From Trachythela sp. YZ-2020 (lineage: Eukaryota > Cnidaria > Anthozoa > Malacalcyonacea > Clavulariidae), in NCBI GenBank assembly GCA_016169945.1, contig JADLSH010000220.1, forward strand, positions 4,451,001-4,515,000: 64,000 bases of DNA. The letters are read 5' to 3'. The translations under genes were made by a program, and so were the position numbers. Shown in pieces: positions 1-10,667 of this stretch (position 1 is its first letter; each line of letters starts with the position of its first letter). Under the pieces are notes generated by a model. It was not told where the DNA came from. It did no database searches and was given only the letters and a program-made list of their open reading frames with translations.

Positions 1-402
1 TAAAAAACTATTCGGATACCTAAGATCCAAAATAAGCCTCTTTTTACCGCTTGACTGGATCGCTACAGACAATGGATTTACCACAGTTGGCGGTAAGGGG
101 CACTCTACAATAGACCCTGAAGCAATTAAATCTGTCACTGCACTATCAACGAATTCACTATGGTCCAATGCGGATTTATTATTTTTGAGACATGCTTTAG
201 GAGGCGTAGTCAAAAATGGTATTATGTAACCACGAGAAATCGTATCAGTAACAAAATTCGGGGCTCCAATCCTTTCCCAAAAAGCTACATGTGAGCGCAG
301 TCGCCCCTTCACTTTTACACACTTAGCGTTCTCTAAATATTCATAAGCATCATCTAAAACACGCTCTTCAGTTTCAACATTACTATTAAAACAAAAAGTC
401 AT
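1..402 (-). CDS. DIRS-like retrotransposon reverse transcriptase ORF, N-terminal part, cut by window edge
   Basis: The minus strand is open for all 134 codons from an ATG at 402-400 to the left edge, with no stop. Key stretches are VKGRLRSHVAFWE, then SRGYIIPF, then PTVVNPLSVAIQSSGKKRLI and LDLRYPN. The order 'NPLSVAIQ...KKRLILDLRYVN-like' is typical of the region just before the palm in reverse transcriptases of DIRS-type (tyrosine-recombinase) retrotransposons of invertebrates. A gag-like ORF with a zinc knuckle lies directly upstream on the same strand, ending 51 bases before this start. The catalytic YxDD box and any recombinase would lie outside the window, so the class rests on the N-terminal region only. 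Alternatives are another retroelement class with a similar RT entry region. Confidence 0.6.
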   Translation of the reverse strand, partial: MTFCFNSNVETEERVLDDAYEYLENAKCVKVKGRLRSHVAFWERIGAPNFVTDTISRGYIIPFLTTPPKACLKNNKSALDHSEFVDSAVTDLIASGSIVECPLPPTVVNPLSVAIQSSGKKRLILDLRYPNSFL

Positions 403-452
403 CTTCACTTAGTCGGTCAGCAGCCGCTTTATGTCTTGGTTCTGTGAGCAAA

Positions 453-1296
453 TCAGTTTTGAGAAGAGGAGGTTGTTGAATATTGTCGGGTTTCACTTCT
501 GCCCTTGTTGCTACAAATTGTGGAGCCTGCCCAATGGCCACGCTGTCCACAGCTGAAACACTTGTCTGTAGGTTGAGGGTATCGACCGCCTCGAAAGGGC
601 TGGCGAAAAGGCTGGAAAGCACGAAATGGCTGAGAGGGTGGGGCCGAAGCAAACTGAAAAGACGATTGCTGCTGGCGTGATTCTCTTCTTGGGTTAACAG
701 CAAACTTCTTTGACTGCTTATCCGACTTTATCTTGGCCAAAGCTCTGCGTTCAGCTGAGTGTAATTTCTTCTCGTCTTCAGAATCTTCAGCCAGATCGTC
801 GGATTGATATTCGTCCACAGCAGTCCAACCGGCAGGGCTCTTGTCGGCAAAGCGAATAAGTTTATTGCGCTTTCCAATCGCCGATATTTGCTTCTCTAGC
901 TCGGCGTTCGCTTTTTCCAAATCCCCCTCTAGCAAACTCTTTCTAACAATCTCAAGACTGTCTATAGTTGCCACATTGAATTCAAATTGAATTTTGTTGC
1001 CTTTGAATTTAAACGAGCTCGAAGCTTTCGACTCCGTCTTCAACTTTTTAAGCTGAATGGCGTGAAGCTCTTCCTTCTCAACAAAGCTTCTTTTAAAGCT
1101 AGCTAGCTTCCGATCGATCGAGCTTGCTATCCAACAGCTGTGCAAATTGATGAAATATTTGTTCAGTATTTGTAGTGTTCTGTACGGAACCAGCTACAGA
1201 TAGCTGCGGCTGTGTGCTACCTTGAACAGAAGTGGATGCAGATGTTTCGTTATCACTTGTGAGCAATTCCCGTTCAATGTCCGACGGCGACGTCAT
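453..1296 (-). pseudogene. Gag-like zinc-knuckle protein of the DIRS-like element, frameshifted
   Basis: Two overlapping minus-strand frames make up one gag-like protein. The N-terminal 65 residues (1296-1099) are rich in Ser/Thr and end in frame near LLDSKLDRSEAS. The reading then shifts to the frame 1145-453, which is Lys/Glu-rich with coiled-coil character, followed by an Arg/Phe/Gln-rich basic stretch and a cysteine knuckle CFSCGQRGHWAGSTIC near its C terminus. The spacing is C-x2-C-x4-H-x6-C, not the canonical x4 before the last Cys. The overlap of the two frames around 1100-1145 suggests a small indel. It sits immediately upstream of the RT-like ORF, as gag does in retroelements. Confidence 0.55.
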
Positions 1297-1470
1297 TTCA
1301 AAAATAAAAGTTTATAGAGCTGAGATACCTTCGAATAACTCTGCTCACTTGCTGAGTCCTTAAATACTCAAGCTATAATCCCCTTGGGCATACTTCATTG
1401 TCCTTCGACAATACACAATGTGTATACATTCCGTAACGCTACAAAATACATTTCTAACATATTGCTATTA
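1297..1470. other. Spacer between the retroelement and the duplicated block
   Basis: A+T-rich sequence without a credible reading frame. It may hold the 5' end of the retroelement on the minus strand, but no terminal repeat partner is visible. Confidence 0.3.
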
Positions 1471-2010
1471 TTGGGGTAAAAACCAATTATATAAATAAAA
1501 CAAGAACGGCAAAATATTAGAAACCTAATTTACTTACTACAGTTCTGATAAAAGTTTCAAAAGAGTGTACTTTTTACGCAAAAACTTTAAAAAAGCCATC
1601 GTCTATTCATGTTGTTTTTTCTTGCATTTATTCTTGAATGTAAAGCTGCCGCGCACTCGCTCAAAATGTACGTACTACGGGCTCAATCTACAGATAACTC
1701 AATTATTCACTAGCAGATAACTCAGTTATCTGTAGGTGACGTGATTGCCATATTTAACTGTAAGCAATTAAACAATCAGATACGTAGTGACTACAATGTA
1801 TAATAATAGCAGATTCACAAAGAGTTGTTTTGATTAAAGACGTAAGATAAATAATAATATATTATTTAAGGAGTTAATGGTTGTAAAACATATTGAAGAC
1901 GAAGCACTCTGGCCGACACTCGAGAGAGAAATTCAACGTTTATTAATATTTCGCTGCGTATTTCCTTTGTGTCTATTTGCTCTTGACTGTGGATGTTGAT
2001 TATTGGAAAT
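1471..2010 (+). repeat. Upstream copy (A1) of the duplicated promoter-like block of the transporter
   Basis: This block matches 2826-3345 closely, and its first part also matches 10858-10980. Shared landmarks include 'aaaacaagaacggcaaa', 'gataaaagtttcaaaagagt', 'gtaggtgacgtgattgcca' and 'cgacactcgagagagaaa'. It holds short direct repeats of the type 'agataactcaattattc.ctagc', present once or twice here and four times in the second copy. It ends about 140 bases before the first ATG of the upstream exon-1 copy, so it may carry a promoter. No classical TATA box is obvious, and the promoter role is inference. Confidence 0.6.
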
Positions 2011-2040
2011 TGCCAATTAGAAACAAGAATGCCAATGCCT

Positions 2041-2825
2041 ATCAGAAACGAGAATAGAGTTTGAATGTATAATAATGATAATTATTTCCTAGCAAATTTA
2101 GGAAGAAAGGAATGCCAATCTATCTGGCGTAAAAATAACATGTAATAATGGCTGCCTTGAAACGTGTTTACAAGCACCGTTATTTAATACTAGTCTGGAG
2201 TATACTAGAGATTTTGCTATTATCGGCTATAATTTACGGTTGGGCTGCTCTTGTCGTAGTCTTAAAACAGGATAACTTTTTTCATGAGTTGTGCAAAGAT
2301 AAACATAACGGAAATTCGACTTCAGTAAGCGAAGATTGCATCAAACAAGACAAACGGTTAAATTTGGTATTCTTGGCCGGCGCTATTTCGTTTTCTGTCG
2401 GTGGTTTTATTTCTGGAGCCTTTCTAGATCGTTTTGGACCAAGAAAGACACGGCTACTTTCAAGGTAGGACTGGTTCAATTTTGACAAAACTTAGATATT
2501 AAGTTTCTAGTTGCACATTTGCACGATGAAATAACCACAGTATTAATAATTGTTTTGTTTTATATATATATTTATTTTGAAAATTATATTACTTGCACTG
2601 CTCACAGACTATGCTCACAGATCAAAAGCGTTGGCAGTGTTTACCAAATGAATATACGTTGTTTTTCCACAAAATAGAACAATTTTAGAGAATAGATTTT
2701 TGAGCTAGCATAGTCATAGACGAGAAAATTAATTGTTTTGAATATTGGCGAATTGCCAAAGAATAAAATGACAAAAAAACTCGGCAGCTATAAGTTTTGC
2801 CCAATGGCCATGAATATAGAAGGTA
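2041..2825 (+). repeat. First copy of the duplicated exon-1 unit
   Basis: From 'atcagaaacgagaatagagt' to 'agaaggtatgcgg' this stretch is a near copy of 9872-10667. It includes 5' flank, the whole first coding exon, its splice donor and about 360 bases of intron. Substitutions and short indels are scattered through it. The conservation of the exon frame in both copies, while flanks carry indels, suggests selection or a recent duplication. Confidence 0.85.
2148..2464 (+). CDS. Alternative or duplicate first coding exon (1a) of the SLC43-like transporter
   Basis: An ATG-started exon of 105 codons plus 2 bases, ending at the donor TCAAG|GTAGGA, in the same phase as the exon at 9981. It encodes a cytosolic basic N terminus, a first membrane helix (about residues 12-38), an extracellular loop with NGNSTS and a C-x18-C pair, a second helix (about 72-95) and [12 protein letters not shown], the short cytosolic loop typical of major facilitator transporters. 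Only three residues differ from the downstream copy (Tyr12His, Ile19Val, Leu23Phe). It could splice to exon 2 at 30834 as an alternative first exon, or be an unused duplicate. The exon is intact, which argues against old decay. Confidence 0.6.
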
Positions 2826-3345
2826 TGCGGCAAAAACAAGAACGGCAAAGATAAAAGTTTCAAAAGAGTGTACTTTTTACGCAAAAACATAAAAAAACAT
2901 CGTCTATTCATTTTGTTTTTTCTTGCTTTTATTCTTGAATGTAAAGCTGCCGCCCGTTCAAAAGATACGTACTGCAGGCTCAACCTACAGATAACTCAAT
3001 TATTTGCTAGCAAATAACTCAATTATTTGCTAGCAAATAACTCAATTATTTGCTAGCAAATAACTCAATTATCTGTAGGTGACGTGATTGCCATATTTAA
3101 TTGTAAGCAATTAAACAATCAGAAGATACGTAGTGACTAGAATGTATACTATAATAGCAGATTCACAATGAGTTGATTTGATTAAAGACGTAATAGAAAT
3201 AATATAATATTTAAGGAGTTAATTGTTGTAAAACATATTGAAGACGAAGCACTACAGCCGACACTCGAGAGAGAAATTCAACGTTTATTAATATTTCGCT
3301 GCGTATTTCCTTTGTGTCTATTTGCTCTTGACTGTGGCTGTTGAC
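2826..3345 (+). repeat. Second copy (A2) of the promoter-like block, downstream of exon 1a
   Basis: Near copy of 1471-2010 with four tandem copies of about 23 bases ('ataactcaattatttgctagca') at 2993-3072 where the first copy has fewer. Its position between exon 1a and exon 1b means it could serve as a promoter region of its own or simply be the downstream part of a tandem unit. Confidence 0.6.
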
Positions 3346-3473
3346 TGAAATAACTTGAAAAGTATTTTTGTGCATATAATAATATGGATTGGCCAGGCTG
3401 ACCTCGTTTTAGAATAGAGTTACTAAATAGCCCGCATGTATAGCATTGTCGAGTCAGCATTTTTCAAAAAGCT

Positions 3474-3560
3474 CCTACCCCTAGATTTTAGTTTCCAGGC
3501 CGACCGTGTGAGACATGTGCGCGCGCATGCTTGGCCGGGAACATGTCACTAAGGAAAAAC
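3474..3560. repeat. Dispersed repeat, inverted partner at 28683-28740
   Basis: The stretch around 'ttccaggccgaccgtgtgag' followed by 'acatgtgcgcgc' recurs in the opposite orientation at 28683-28740. The two lie about 25 kb apart, outside the recognisable elements between them. It looks like an edge of a dispersed repeat family. Confidence 0.5.
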
Positions 3561-3720
3561 CTGTTTCAAAACTAGTTTATGCTGAATTTGTATGAACATG
3601 CTAGCGCTGCGTATGTTTGAATGGCTATTTAGATTATACCTTAAATCTATTCCCTATGGTACTACAATTATGTAAATCATCTAGTATTAATACAATTGTT
3701 AGCTATTTGACTCTACAGTA

Positions 3721-4004
3721 CAGGGTGTCCCGAAAAAAAGTATACCTTTTGAAATTTTCCTATTGTAATAATTTGCATCCCTGAGCATTATGCTGAACCC
3801 ACGGAAGCGTAAAATACAGGGTGTATTGAAAAACGAGACCTTAATAAATATGTCTATTCTTGTTAAATACAAGATGTTCTACTCCTGGATATTTAAAATA
3901 GCTTCTATACTTTTTTACGCACCCGTGGGTTCAGCATGGTAATAAGGCATTCAAATTCAAACACAGGCTTCATTTCAAAAGGTATACTTTTTTTCGGGAC
4001 CCTG
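3721..4004. mobile_element. MITE with about 30-bp terminal inverted repeats and TA target duplication
   Basis: Begins CAGGGTGTCCCGAAAAAAAG and ends with the inverse (CTTTTTTTCGGGACCCTG), flanked on both sides by TA (3719-3720 and 4005-4006). The inverted repeats continue inward through 'tataccttttgaaat'. There is no coding capacity. Size, TA duplication and ends fit a non-autonomous Tc1/mariner-type element. Similar 'acagggtgta' ends occur near 59224 and 60254. Confidence 0.8.
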
Positions 4005-4261
4005 TATAGACTGTAAACAAGATGATATCTGTGACAGTTATTATAGAAAAGTGTGCTTGAAGAAATCATAAGACTACAGACACTTCGTGTGTAGTTAATA
4101 TTTGAAACTATAGATTATATTTCGAATCTGTTTACTTAGCACAGTATTCATACATACATGTAAAGAATTGAAGTTTTGTAAACCAGATGATATCCGTGAG
4201 ACCATATGAATTATGAAGCAAAATTTTGAAGAAGCGGTTTATATCAATACATACACTGTTA

Positions 4262-4545
4262 ATTTCAGGGAGTCAAATTGACTCCAAAAGTGGAGTAAAA
4301 TATTGAGGTAAAGAACAACTCCTTTTTTGGAGTAAATTTTACTCCAATATTTTACTTCTTTTTTGGAGTAAAATTTACTCCATTATTCGAGATGTTTTTA
4401 CTCCTACAAGAGTACTTTTAACTCCAATTGTGGAGTAAATTTTACTCCAAAAAGGAGTAAAATACTGGAGTAAAGTTTACTCCAAAAAAGGAGTTATTCT
4501 GTACTTTTTTCTTTACTCCAATTTGAGAGTCAAAATGACTACTAT
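4262..4545. repeat. Left palindromic array of GGAGT...ACTCC units
   Basis: About ten short inverted units such as 'ggagtaaaatttactcc', 'ggagtaaagtttactcc' and 'ggagtcaaattgactcc' are packed together. Each unit could fold into a small hairpin. The array is mirrored at the other end of the element. Confidence 0.85.
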
Positions 4546-6329
4546 AGATTAGCTATATATAGCTCTTAATTAAGTTTAGAAATGAATAAAAACATTTTAA
4601 GGTCAAAATAATATATTTTCTCAGCAAAAGATGATATACACAACGGGCATGAAATTTGCTTTAGTTATTTACATTCTTAGGCTCGACATCATTTTTGGAA
4701 TGATATCATGGTTATAACATGCTTGTAGTGCTAGCAGCATTATCATAATGTTCTGTGGGTCAATTGGTAGAATTTTAGTACTAAACAAGTTGTATACAAC
4801 AAGTTAGCAACCCTCTCCTTGCTTTGACAATGAAGTAGGATGCCATGATATTGACTTGATTCTAGTGGTAGTATTAAACTTCAATATATCTTTTCATTCA
4901 GCATCAGGATATTACTGTATGAATCCATTAAAACAATCCCTAAGAAAAAAGTATAAGGTTAAGGATAAGGTGGCTGTCACTCGTGCAAAACTTCGTCTGC
5001 AGTGCTACATGATGTTATACAACATCTTGTCATTAAGAAATAAAAATTGCTTCATATTGGACGAAGATTATTGGTTTGTCACAAATAATTTGCTGGTTTT
5101 CTGTCGTTTATAGCATTATAGTATAGTAATGAAAAATCTCAAACACTTTTATTGATTTGTGAGGAAATGAATCAGCAAACATTTATTAAACAAACTATAC
5201 TGGCACATGGGCTTTGACAATATGGATGCACCGGATAGTTGAAACAGATCTGACCTGATTATCCGGCCGGATACTGCATATAGTTCATATGACATCTAGT
5301 GACCGAGCCAGCTGTAGCCTGCATAACAGACCATCTTGGAGCTGAATGAAGAACGAGGAAGAAGGGCCTCCAGTAACATCCGACTTTCATGTTTACTCTT
5401 TCAGCTTCAATGAGGGCTTGCTTCACAGGCTAAGGCAGCTGCCAAGATTAACTCTCACATCAGACGGGTAATGGGAATAAATGATAAAAATAAGTTTCCA
5501 ACATCAATGATTTCCCTCATCCTGAGTGGGAATACTCTATTGTAATACGTCCCTAGAGGAAGTAGCAAAAGTAGCAAATTTAAACCAGTGAATCTGCCAT
5601 TACAGCTCAGAGTTCGGACCACCGACATACATGCAGAATACACTTGCAAAGAGAAAGGCACAAGGGAAGTTTTGCTTTTTAAGACCTCTTTCACGGAGAT
5701 AGGTTGACCCCATCAGCAGCAGGGTTAATACCTTAGTAATTGCACAACACTAGTCTAGAATGTTTGCGCCTTGTGTTTACATCTTTGTTAGCTGGTGACC
5801 CTTGCGATATGGTTAACTTACCACGTAGCGAGCAGAATGGATAATCCTGACAGAAGGACTATGTTATTGTTTAATACATAAAGTTAGCCATGTAAATTTC
5901 TACTGTAAGTAGGGTTTCGGTACTAGGTATATTATATTTGATATGAATGTGAATACATGTCAAACAGGAATGACATTGCATGAGTGTGCATATCAAGCTG
6001 GTGAATATTTTAATCAATATTTCACGTAAGCCGTGTATTTTCCTTAACTGAGGTAATAACTTTGTCAGTAGCATCACCCTAAATCATGTAAACCGTTGGC
6101 CTTGCTTTTTATGACTCTCTTGGTCACTAACCCTGCTAATAGTACAGTATCTCCATGTATAAAGCAAAGTCATGTAATTACAAAAATATTGTCAAATATA
6201 TGATGAATTAACTTGAATTATATCCAAAAATCATCTACTATTAGGAATTATTACATATACAGATCAGTCGCAGTAGATCACTGGTTATAAAACAATTTCA
6301 ATACCTAACATTTCGCCATACGAATACTG
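4546..6329. other. Interior of the inverted-repeat element, no gene recognised
   Basis: A+T-rich sequence with only short reading frames (up to about 85 codons) and no recognised protein similarity. Nothing that looks like a transposase, tRNA or splice-structured gene was seen. Confidence 0.4.
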
Positions 6330-6650
6330 AATCTTTTTTATTTTTTTTATTTTTTTTATTTTTTATTCAACTTCGCCTCAATGGCAGGGAGTCCACAACA
6401 GCGTCAGCCAATTACTGTGGCCCCATTGTTAGTTCCTAAGGGTTAGTATTAGAGGGAGGAAACCGGAGTACCCGGGGAAAACCCTCGAAGCACAGGAGAG
6501 AATCTCAACTTACACGAGTTATTTGAGCACACTGCCGATCTCATGCGAGTACCAACAGTGACCTCGACCTGTTGTGAAACAGGCTCAACTCAGTGGTAAG
6601 AGGCAGCGCGCTAACCGCTTCCGCCACCCGCGTTACCCATATGGCAATAA
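6330..6650 (-). mobile_element. tRNA-derived SINE with a conserved central core, minus strand
   Basis: Read on the minus strand, the element starts with a tRNA-like head (6650-6560; 'gcggttagcgcgctgcc' A-box-like and a degenerate GGTCGAGGTCA B box). It continues through a conserved core whose plus-strand form is 'gagggaggaaaccggagtac' then 'ccggggaaaaccc' (6453-6487). It ends in an A-rich tail, seen as the T-rich run at 6333-6364. The GGAGGAAACCGGAGTACCCGGAGAAAACCC-type core resembles the deeply conserved central domain of animal SINEs of the Nin-DC type; this match is from memory. Confidence 0.7.
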
Positions 6651-7904
6651 AACAACATAGATTCGTCTTACCTTGGCACTTTAAACGCGTTTGACTTTAC
6701 ACAGCATCGGCAGCACTCCTCAATCAGGCCGTCAATTGCCTAAATCAAAATTTGGGAAATGATAAACTAAGTTATATACTTCGGCCAAAATAAATTATTC
6801 GAAAATTTACTGTATACAACTCAAGACGATTTGATTTTGACCTGCGTCGTAGTGATTTGTATACAGGTCTTCAAAAGAAAATATAACCACCTATCGAGTC
6901 AATAATCGTATACAAAACAGCAATTATACAATAAACATACCTCCGCAACAAAGTCCGTATAATTTATCCGGTTTTCGTGAATATATAAAAGCAAATTTGG
7001 ATAAAACTCTTCTCAACATTTGAAAGCAAAACATTAAAAATATCGAACTTGGCGCGTGGTGTGAATATAGAATCGAATTACTATACAGTGTTGGTAGGCA
7101 TCAGCGCATGCTCGAAGCCAAATACCATTCAAAAAGTAGCCAAAATATACCAAAAGAGGCCAAACCACTTTCTGTTGAAAAGAAACCAAAAAGAAGCCAT
7201 ATTCGGACCTCTGCGAACGCAGTCCTATGCTAAATTATGATTGGTTATGCTTTATCAACCTTACAATTGGCAGAATTTAGTCAATATCCTGATTGGCTAG
7301 AATTACAACCACGTTCTTTCTGACAATGACGTTACTTGAAAATACAATCGATTTTCGTAAAATCAATGTTTTATTAAAATCAACAAAATTTTCGCAAAAT
7401 TCTTGTAATCTGTGAAGAGGCCAAAAAGAAGCGAAAAGGCCAAACTTTTTTTTCGCGGCCAAAAGAAAAATAAAGAAGCCAAATTCGAGTTATTTGGCCT
7501 GCAAGAGGTCAATGTACCACCCCTGTTACTATAACACGTGATACATTCCTAACGCGTTGATTAGTGCAGAATGTTTCCACTTGTCGGGAGAAGCTTTCTT
7601 TTCAGCAGGAAAAAATATCAATACAATCCAAAAATGTAAATAAAATCCTTTGAGTGAATATAACCAGAAAAGTACGTTGGCGATTCTCGACAGACCCGGC
7701 TTCAATTACCGCTCGCGGTTGAACAGTAAAGAATGTATAAAGCCAATGTAATACAACATTCCCACTTGGCGACGTTACCGGCCAAAGAATCTTCGTAAGC
7801 TAGTTAAATAGCAGGAACTTCTTGCTTCTTAAAAAGGATTTGTATCACTAGCAAATACCGTAACTAGTCACTACGTCCAAGTGAAAGAATCTCACATAAT
7901 GTTG
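6651..7904. other. Right interior of the inverted-repeat element, no gene recognised
   Basis: Contains repeats of 'gaggccaaa'/'aagaagccaaa' type around 7100-7180 and 7415-7510, which look like the two ends of a small degraded insertion. No supported coding region. Confidence 0.35.
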
Positions 7905-8187
7905 GAGTTAAATTACTTTGGCTGCTGTAAAAATTCAGGAGTAAAATTACTCCCAATTTTTTCTCCTGTTCGAGAATATTCGGAGTTAAAACGACTCCTA
8001 GAGTAATATTAAGGAGTAAAAATTACTCCATTATTTCTACTCCTTTGCTGGAGTAAATTTTACTCCTTCAGTGAAGTTAAAATGACTCCCAGTGGAGTAA
8101 ATTTTCGAATGCGTACCGAAATGGAGTAGTTTTAACTCCAATTTTGGCGTAGATTTTAACTCCTATGGTGGAGTTAAAATAACTCCT
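7905..8187. repeat. Right palindromic array of GGAGT...ACTCC units
   Basis: Same short palindromic units as the left array, with forms such as 'ggagttaaaatgactcc' and 'ggagtaaattttactcc', ending in the right terminal inverted repeat at 8188-8203. Confidence 0.85.
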
Positions 8188-8607
8188 TGAAATTAACATT
8201 GTAGTTAATATAGTGATAACATGGTTAGGAAACTCGTCAAATTACAAAGCAGCTAACAATTGAATGGGATTTATGTTGAACGGTACCTGACCGTGTACAA
8301 ATCTTTTGTTTTACATTCATTAATTTTTCAGAAACACGGTTTGGAGATTAACAAAATTTTAGACTGCAGTTCTATTCTAAAAATACTATGTATTCTTCTG
8401 ATTTTTACTGTAAAATTCTAATAATTAATGTTTATATTATATAAATTTATTTAACTTCAGTTTTAACACTTTATTCTTGATTTTATTGTAATATTATACT
8501 ATGTAATTATAATGTACTATGTAAGAATACCGCAATTCACTGTTAATATAGTGCTCATGATATTTTAATAAAATGAATATGACAAGAAAATTTGTAAACA
8601 GTGCCTG

Positions 8608-9432
8608 TGGGGGGGAGGGGGGAAGTGCCCGCGCCGATTTTAAAAGTTAATATCTCCCATACTAGTACATGTATGGTTCTGAAATTTTATGACTTTTCCT
8701 AGATATGTATGGGTTTTATGTGTGGAAAATTTGGTGAAAAATATTTAACCACTGAAAAAAGTTACACCGTAGTCGTTAACACCTACCAACACTATAAAAT
8801 TATTATGTTTTCTTAGCAATTATATTTTCTGTTGCCCTTCAAAACTTACAAAACTGGTAAAAAATTGGTGTTTATTTTCACAAATATAAAGTTATGAGGT
8901 AGTTATTAACAATTCTGATTAATAGCTTATAAGTTTACGGTATTGATGCATTATGGGTAATCCAAGATAGCGGCGCCCGTGAAAGATTGAAGATTTTAAG
9001 TGAAAAAATGGCTAGCCGCCATTTCAGCACTGAAGATGTAGTTGGAACGTGTTTTTCTCGACTCTGACGATGAGAACAATGATTTAGAAGAGCTAAACTC
9101 TTCCGATTGTTAAAATCAGTTCTTCAGTTGTAATTTTTAATTACATTATAATAGTTACAATAAAAGTAAGCATTTTTTAATAAAGAGAAACTTTTTTTTG
9201 ATATACTAACGTTTTTATGTTAACAAAACAGCTAAAAATTACAATAGGAAAAATAATTTTGGAAATTCTAAAAATCCGGGATTTTTGCAATTAATGACGT
9301 CATAATGACATCATAATTTGCTGTCATGACAACATAAGTGTAACACATACGTGCCATCCACCTGTAAAAGTTTCCTCGGAATACACCAAATTGTTCAGGA
9401 GATATTGACCGCGGGCACTTTCCGCCCCCCAC
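8608..9432. mobile_element. Inverted-repeat element with G-rich ends, possible piggyBac-like remnant
   Basis: The left end (ggggggaagtgcccgcg...gttaatatctccc) is mirrored at the right (ggagatattgaccgcgggcactttccgcccccc). Inside, 9008-9110 reads MASRHFSTEDVVGT and, after a frame change, FLDSDDENNDLEELNSSD. An acidic D/E/S-rich N terminus of this kind is common in piggyBac transposases. No TTAA target site is evident and no catalytic domain remains, so the superfamily is a guess. Confidence 0.5.
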
Positions 9433-9980
9433 CAGTCCCAAAAGACCGAAAAAAGCCCAGTCTGGATAGGAAAAGACAAAAACCAGACAAGTAAACCGAC
9501 ACTTGCGGCCGGTGGGCGGTGGGAAAGATGCAAAAACATATCAGTTAACATTTAATAAAACGGTAAATACTTGAAGATGGTTTTGTTTTATTTCCTAGGC
9601 TTTTTGGTGCAGTCACCGTCTTTTTCTGACAATAATTTGGACATTTTCTCTTCGTTTGTAAAGGCATATTTACAAAAAGCCATTTTGGTTTGGCTTTCAA
9701 AATTTCGCGGGCTTTTATATAAGTTGCCGACCGCTCTAGGGGCTTGGACTCCACAGCGTCCAGTAATAATTTTTTTGGATCGAAAGAAACTATTATTGGA
9801 CGCTGATGGCGTCACCAGTATAAGTAACGTGAGAACTACCGGATATTGAGAATTATCCAAGGCCTTTTGACCAATCAGAAACGAGAATAGAGTTTGAATG
9901 TATAATAATGATAATTATTTACTAGCAAATTTAGGAAGAAAGGAATGCCAATCTATCTAGCGTAAAAATAACATGTAATA
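9433..9980 (+). promoter_or_regulatory. Upstream region of transporter exon 1b
   Basis: The last 110 bases before the ATG (from 'ccaatcagaaacgagaatag', containing a CCAAT box at 9873) are shared with the region upstream of exon 1a. The stretch 9545-9860 is open on both strands but without recognisable protein similarity. No clear TATA box is seen; promoter placement is inference from position and duplication. Confidence 0.4.
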
Positions 9981-10667
9981 ATGGCTGCCTTGAAACGTGT
10001 TTACAAGCACCGTCATTTAATTCTAGTCTGGAGTGTCCTAGAGATTTTTCTATTATCGGCTATAATTTACGGTTGGGCTGCTCTTGTCGTAGTCTTAAAA
10101 CAGGATAACTTTTTTCATGAGTTGTGCAAAGATAAACATAACGGAAATTCGACTTCAGTGAGCGAAGATTGCATCAAACAAGACAAACGATTAAATTTAG
10201 TATTTTTGGCCGGCGCTATTTCGTTTTCTGTCGGTGGTTTTATTTCTGGAGCCTTTCTAGATCGTTTTGGACCAAGGAAGACACGGCTACTTTCAAGGTA
10301 GGACTGGTTCAATTTTGACAAAAATATATATTAAGTTTCTAGTTGTATATTTGCACGATGAAATAATTACAGCATTAATAATTGTTTTGTTTTATATATT
10401 TATTTTGAAAATTGTATTACTTAATTGCACTGCTCACAGACTATGCTCACATATCGAAAGCTTTGGCAATGTTTACGAAATAAATATACGTTGTGTTTCC
10501 ACAAAATAGAGCAATTTTAGACTTTAGAGAATAGATTTTTGAGCTAGCAGAGTCATAGACGAGAAAATTAATTGTTTTGAATTTTGGTGAATTGCAAAAG
10601 TATAAAATGACAAAAACTCAGCAGCTATAAATTTTGCCCGATGGCCATGAATATAGAAGGTATGCGG
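9872..10667 (+). repeat. Second copy of the duplicated exon-1 unit
   Basis: Near copy of 2041-2825, covering 5' flank, first coding exon 1b, donor and proximal intron. It ends exactly where a 79-base hairpin insertion (10668-10746) begins. Confidence 0.85.
9981..10297 (+). CDS. SLC43-like exon 1b (start exon)
   Basis: Start ATG in context 'aataATGGC', preceded by an in-frame TAA. Encodes helices 1 and 2 with the glycosylation-like site NGNSTS in the loop between them. Ends in phase 2 at TCAAG|GTAGGA. A 20.5-kb intron follows, filled with transposons. Confidence 0.88.

Larger units (their letters stand above)
4252..8203. mobile_element. Terminal-inverted-repeat element with palindromic GGAGT/ACTCC subterminal arrays
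   Basis: The left end TACACTGTTAATTTCAGGGAG matches the reverse complement of the right end (TACAATGTTAATTTCAAGGAG). Directly inside each end lies about 280 bases of short palindromes of the form GGAGTaaaattTACTCC in both orientations (4262-4545 and 7905-8187). TA flanks the CA...TG ends on both sides, so TA may be the target duplication or part of the end. The 3.4-kb interior has no recognisable transposase; a SINE sits inside at 6330-6650. I do not recognise the family. Confidence 0.65.

Noticed and set aside
5455..5694. 79-codon minus ORF inside the palindrome-bordered element as its transposase
   Set aside because: Too short, no catalytic motif, no similarity I recognise.
7049..7462. Two short ORFs near 7.1-7.5 kb
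   Set aside because: They fall on 'gaggccaaa' repeats and have no protein features.
9545..9860. Overlapping ORFs of 90 codons on both strands upstream of exon 1b
   Set aside because: No recognisable protein and open on both strands; more likely chance in the upstream region, although it is GC-richer than its surroundings.
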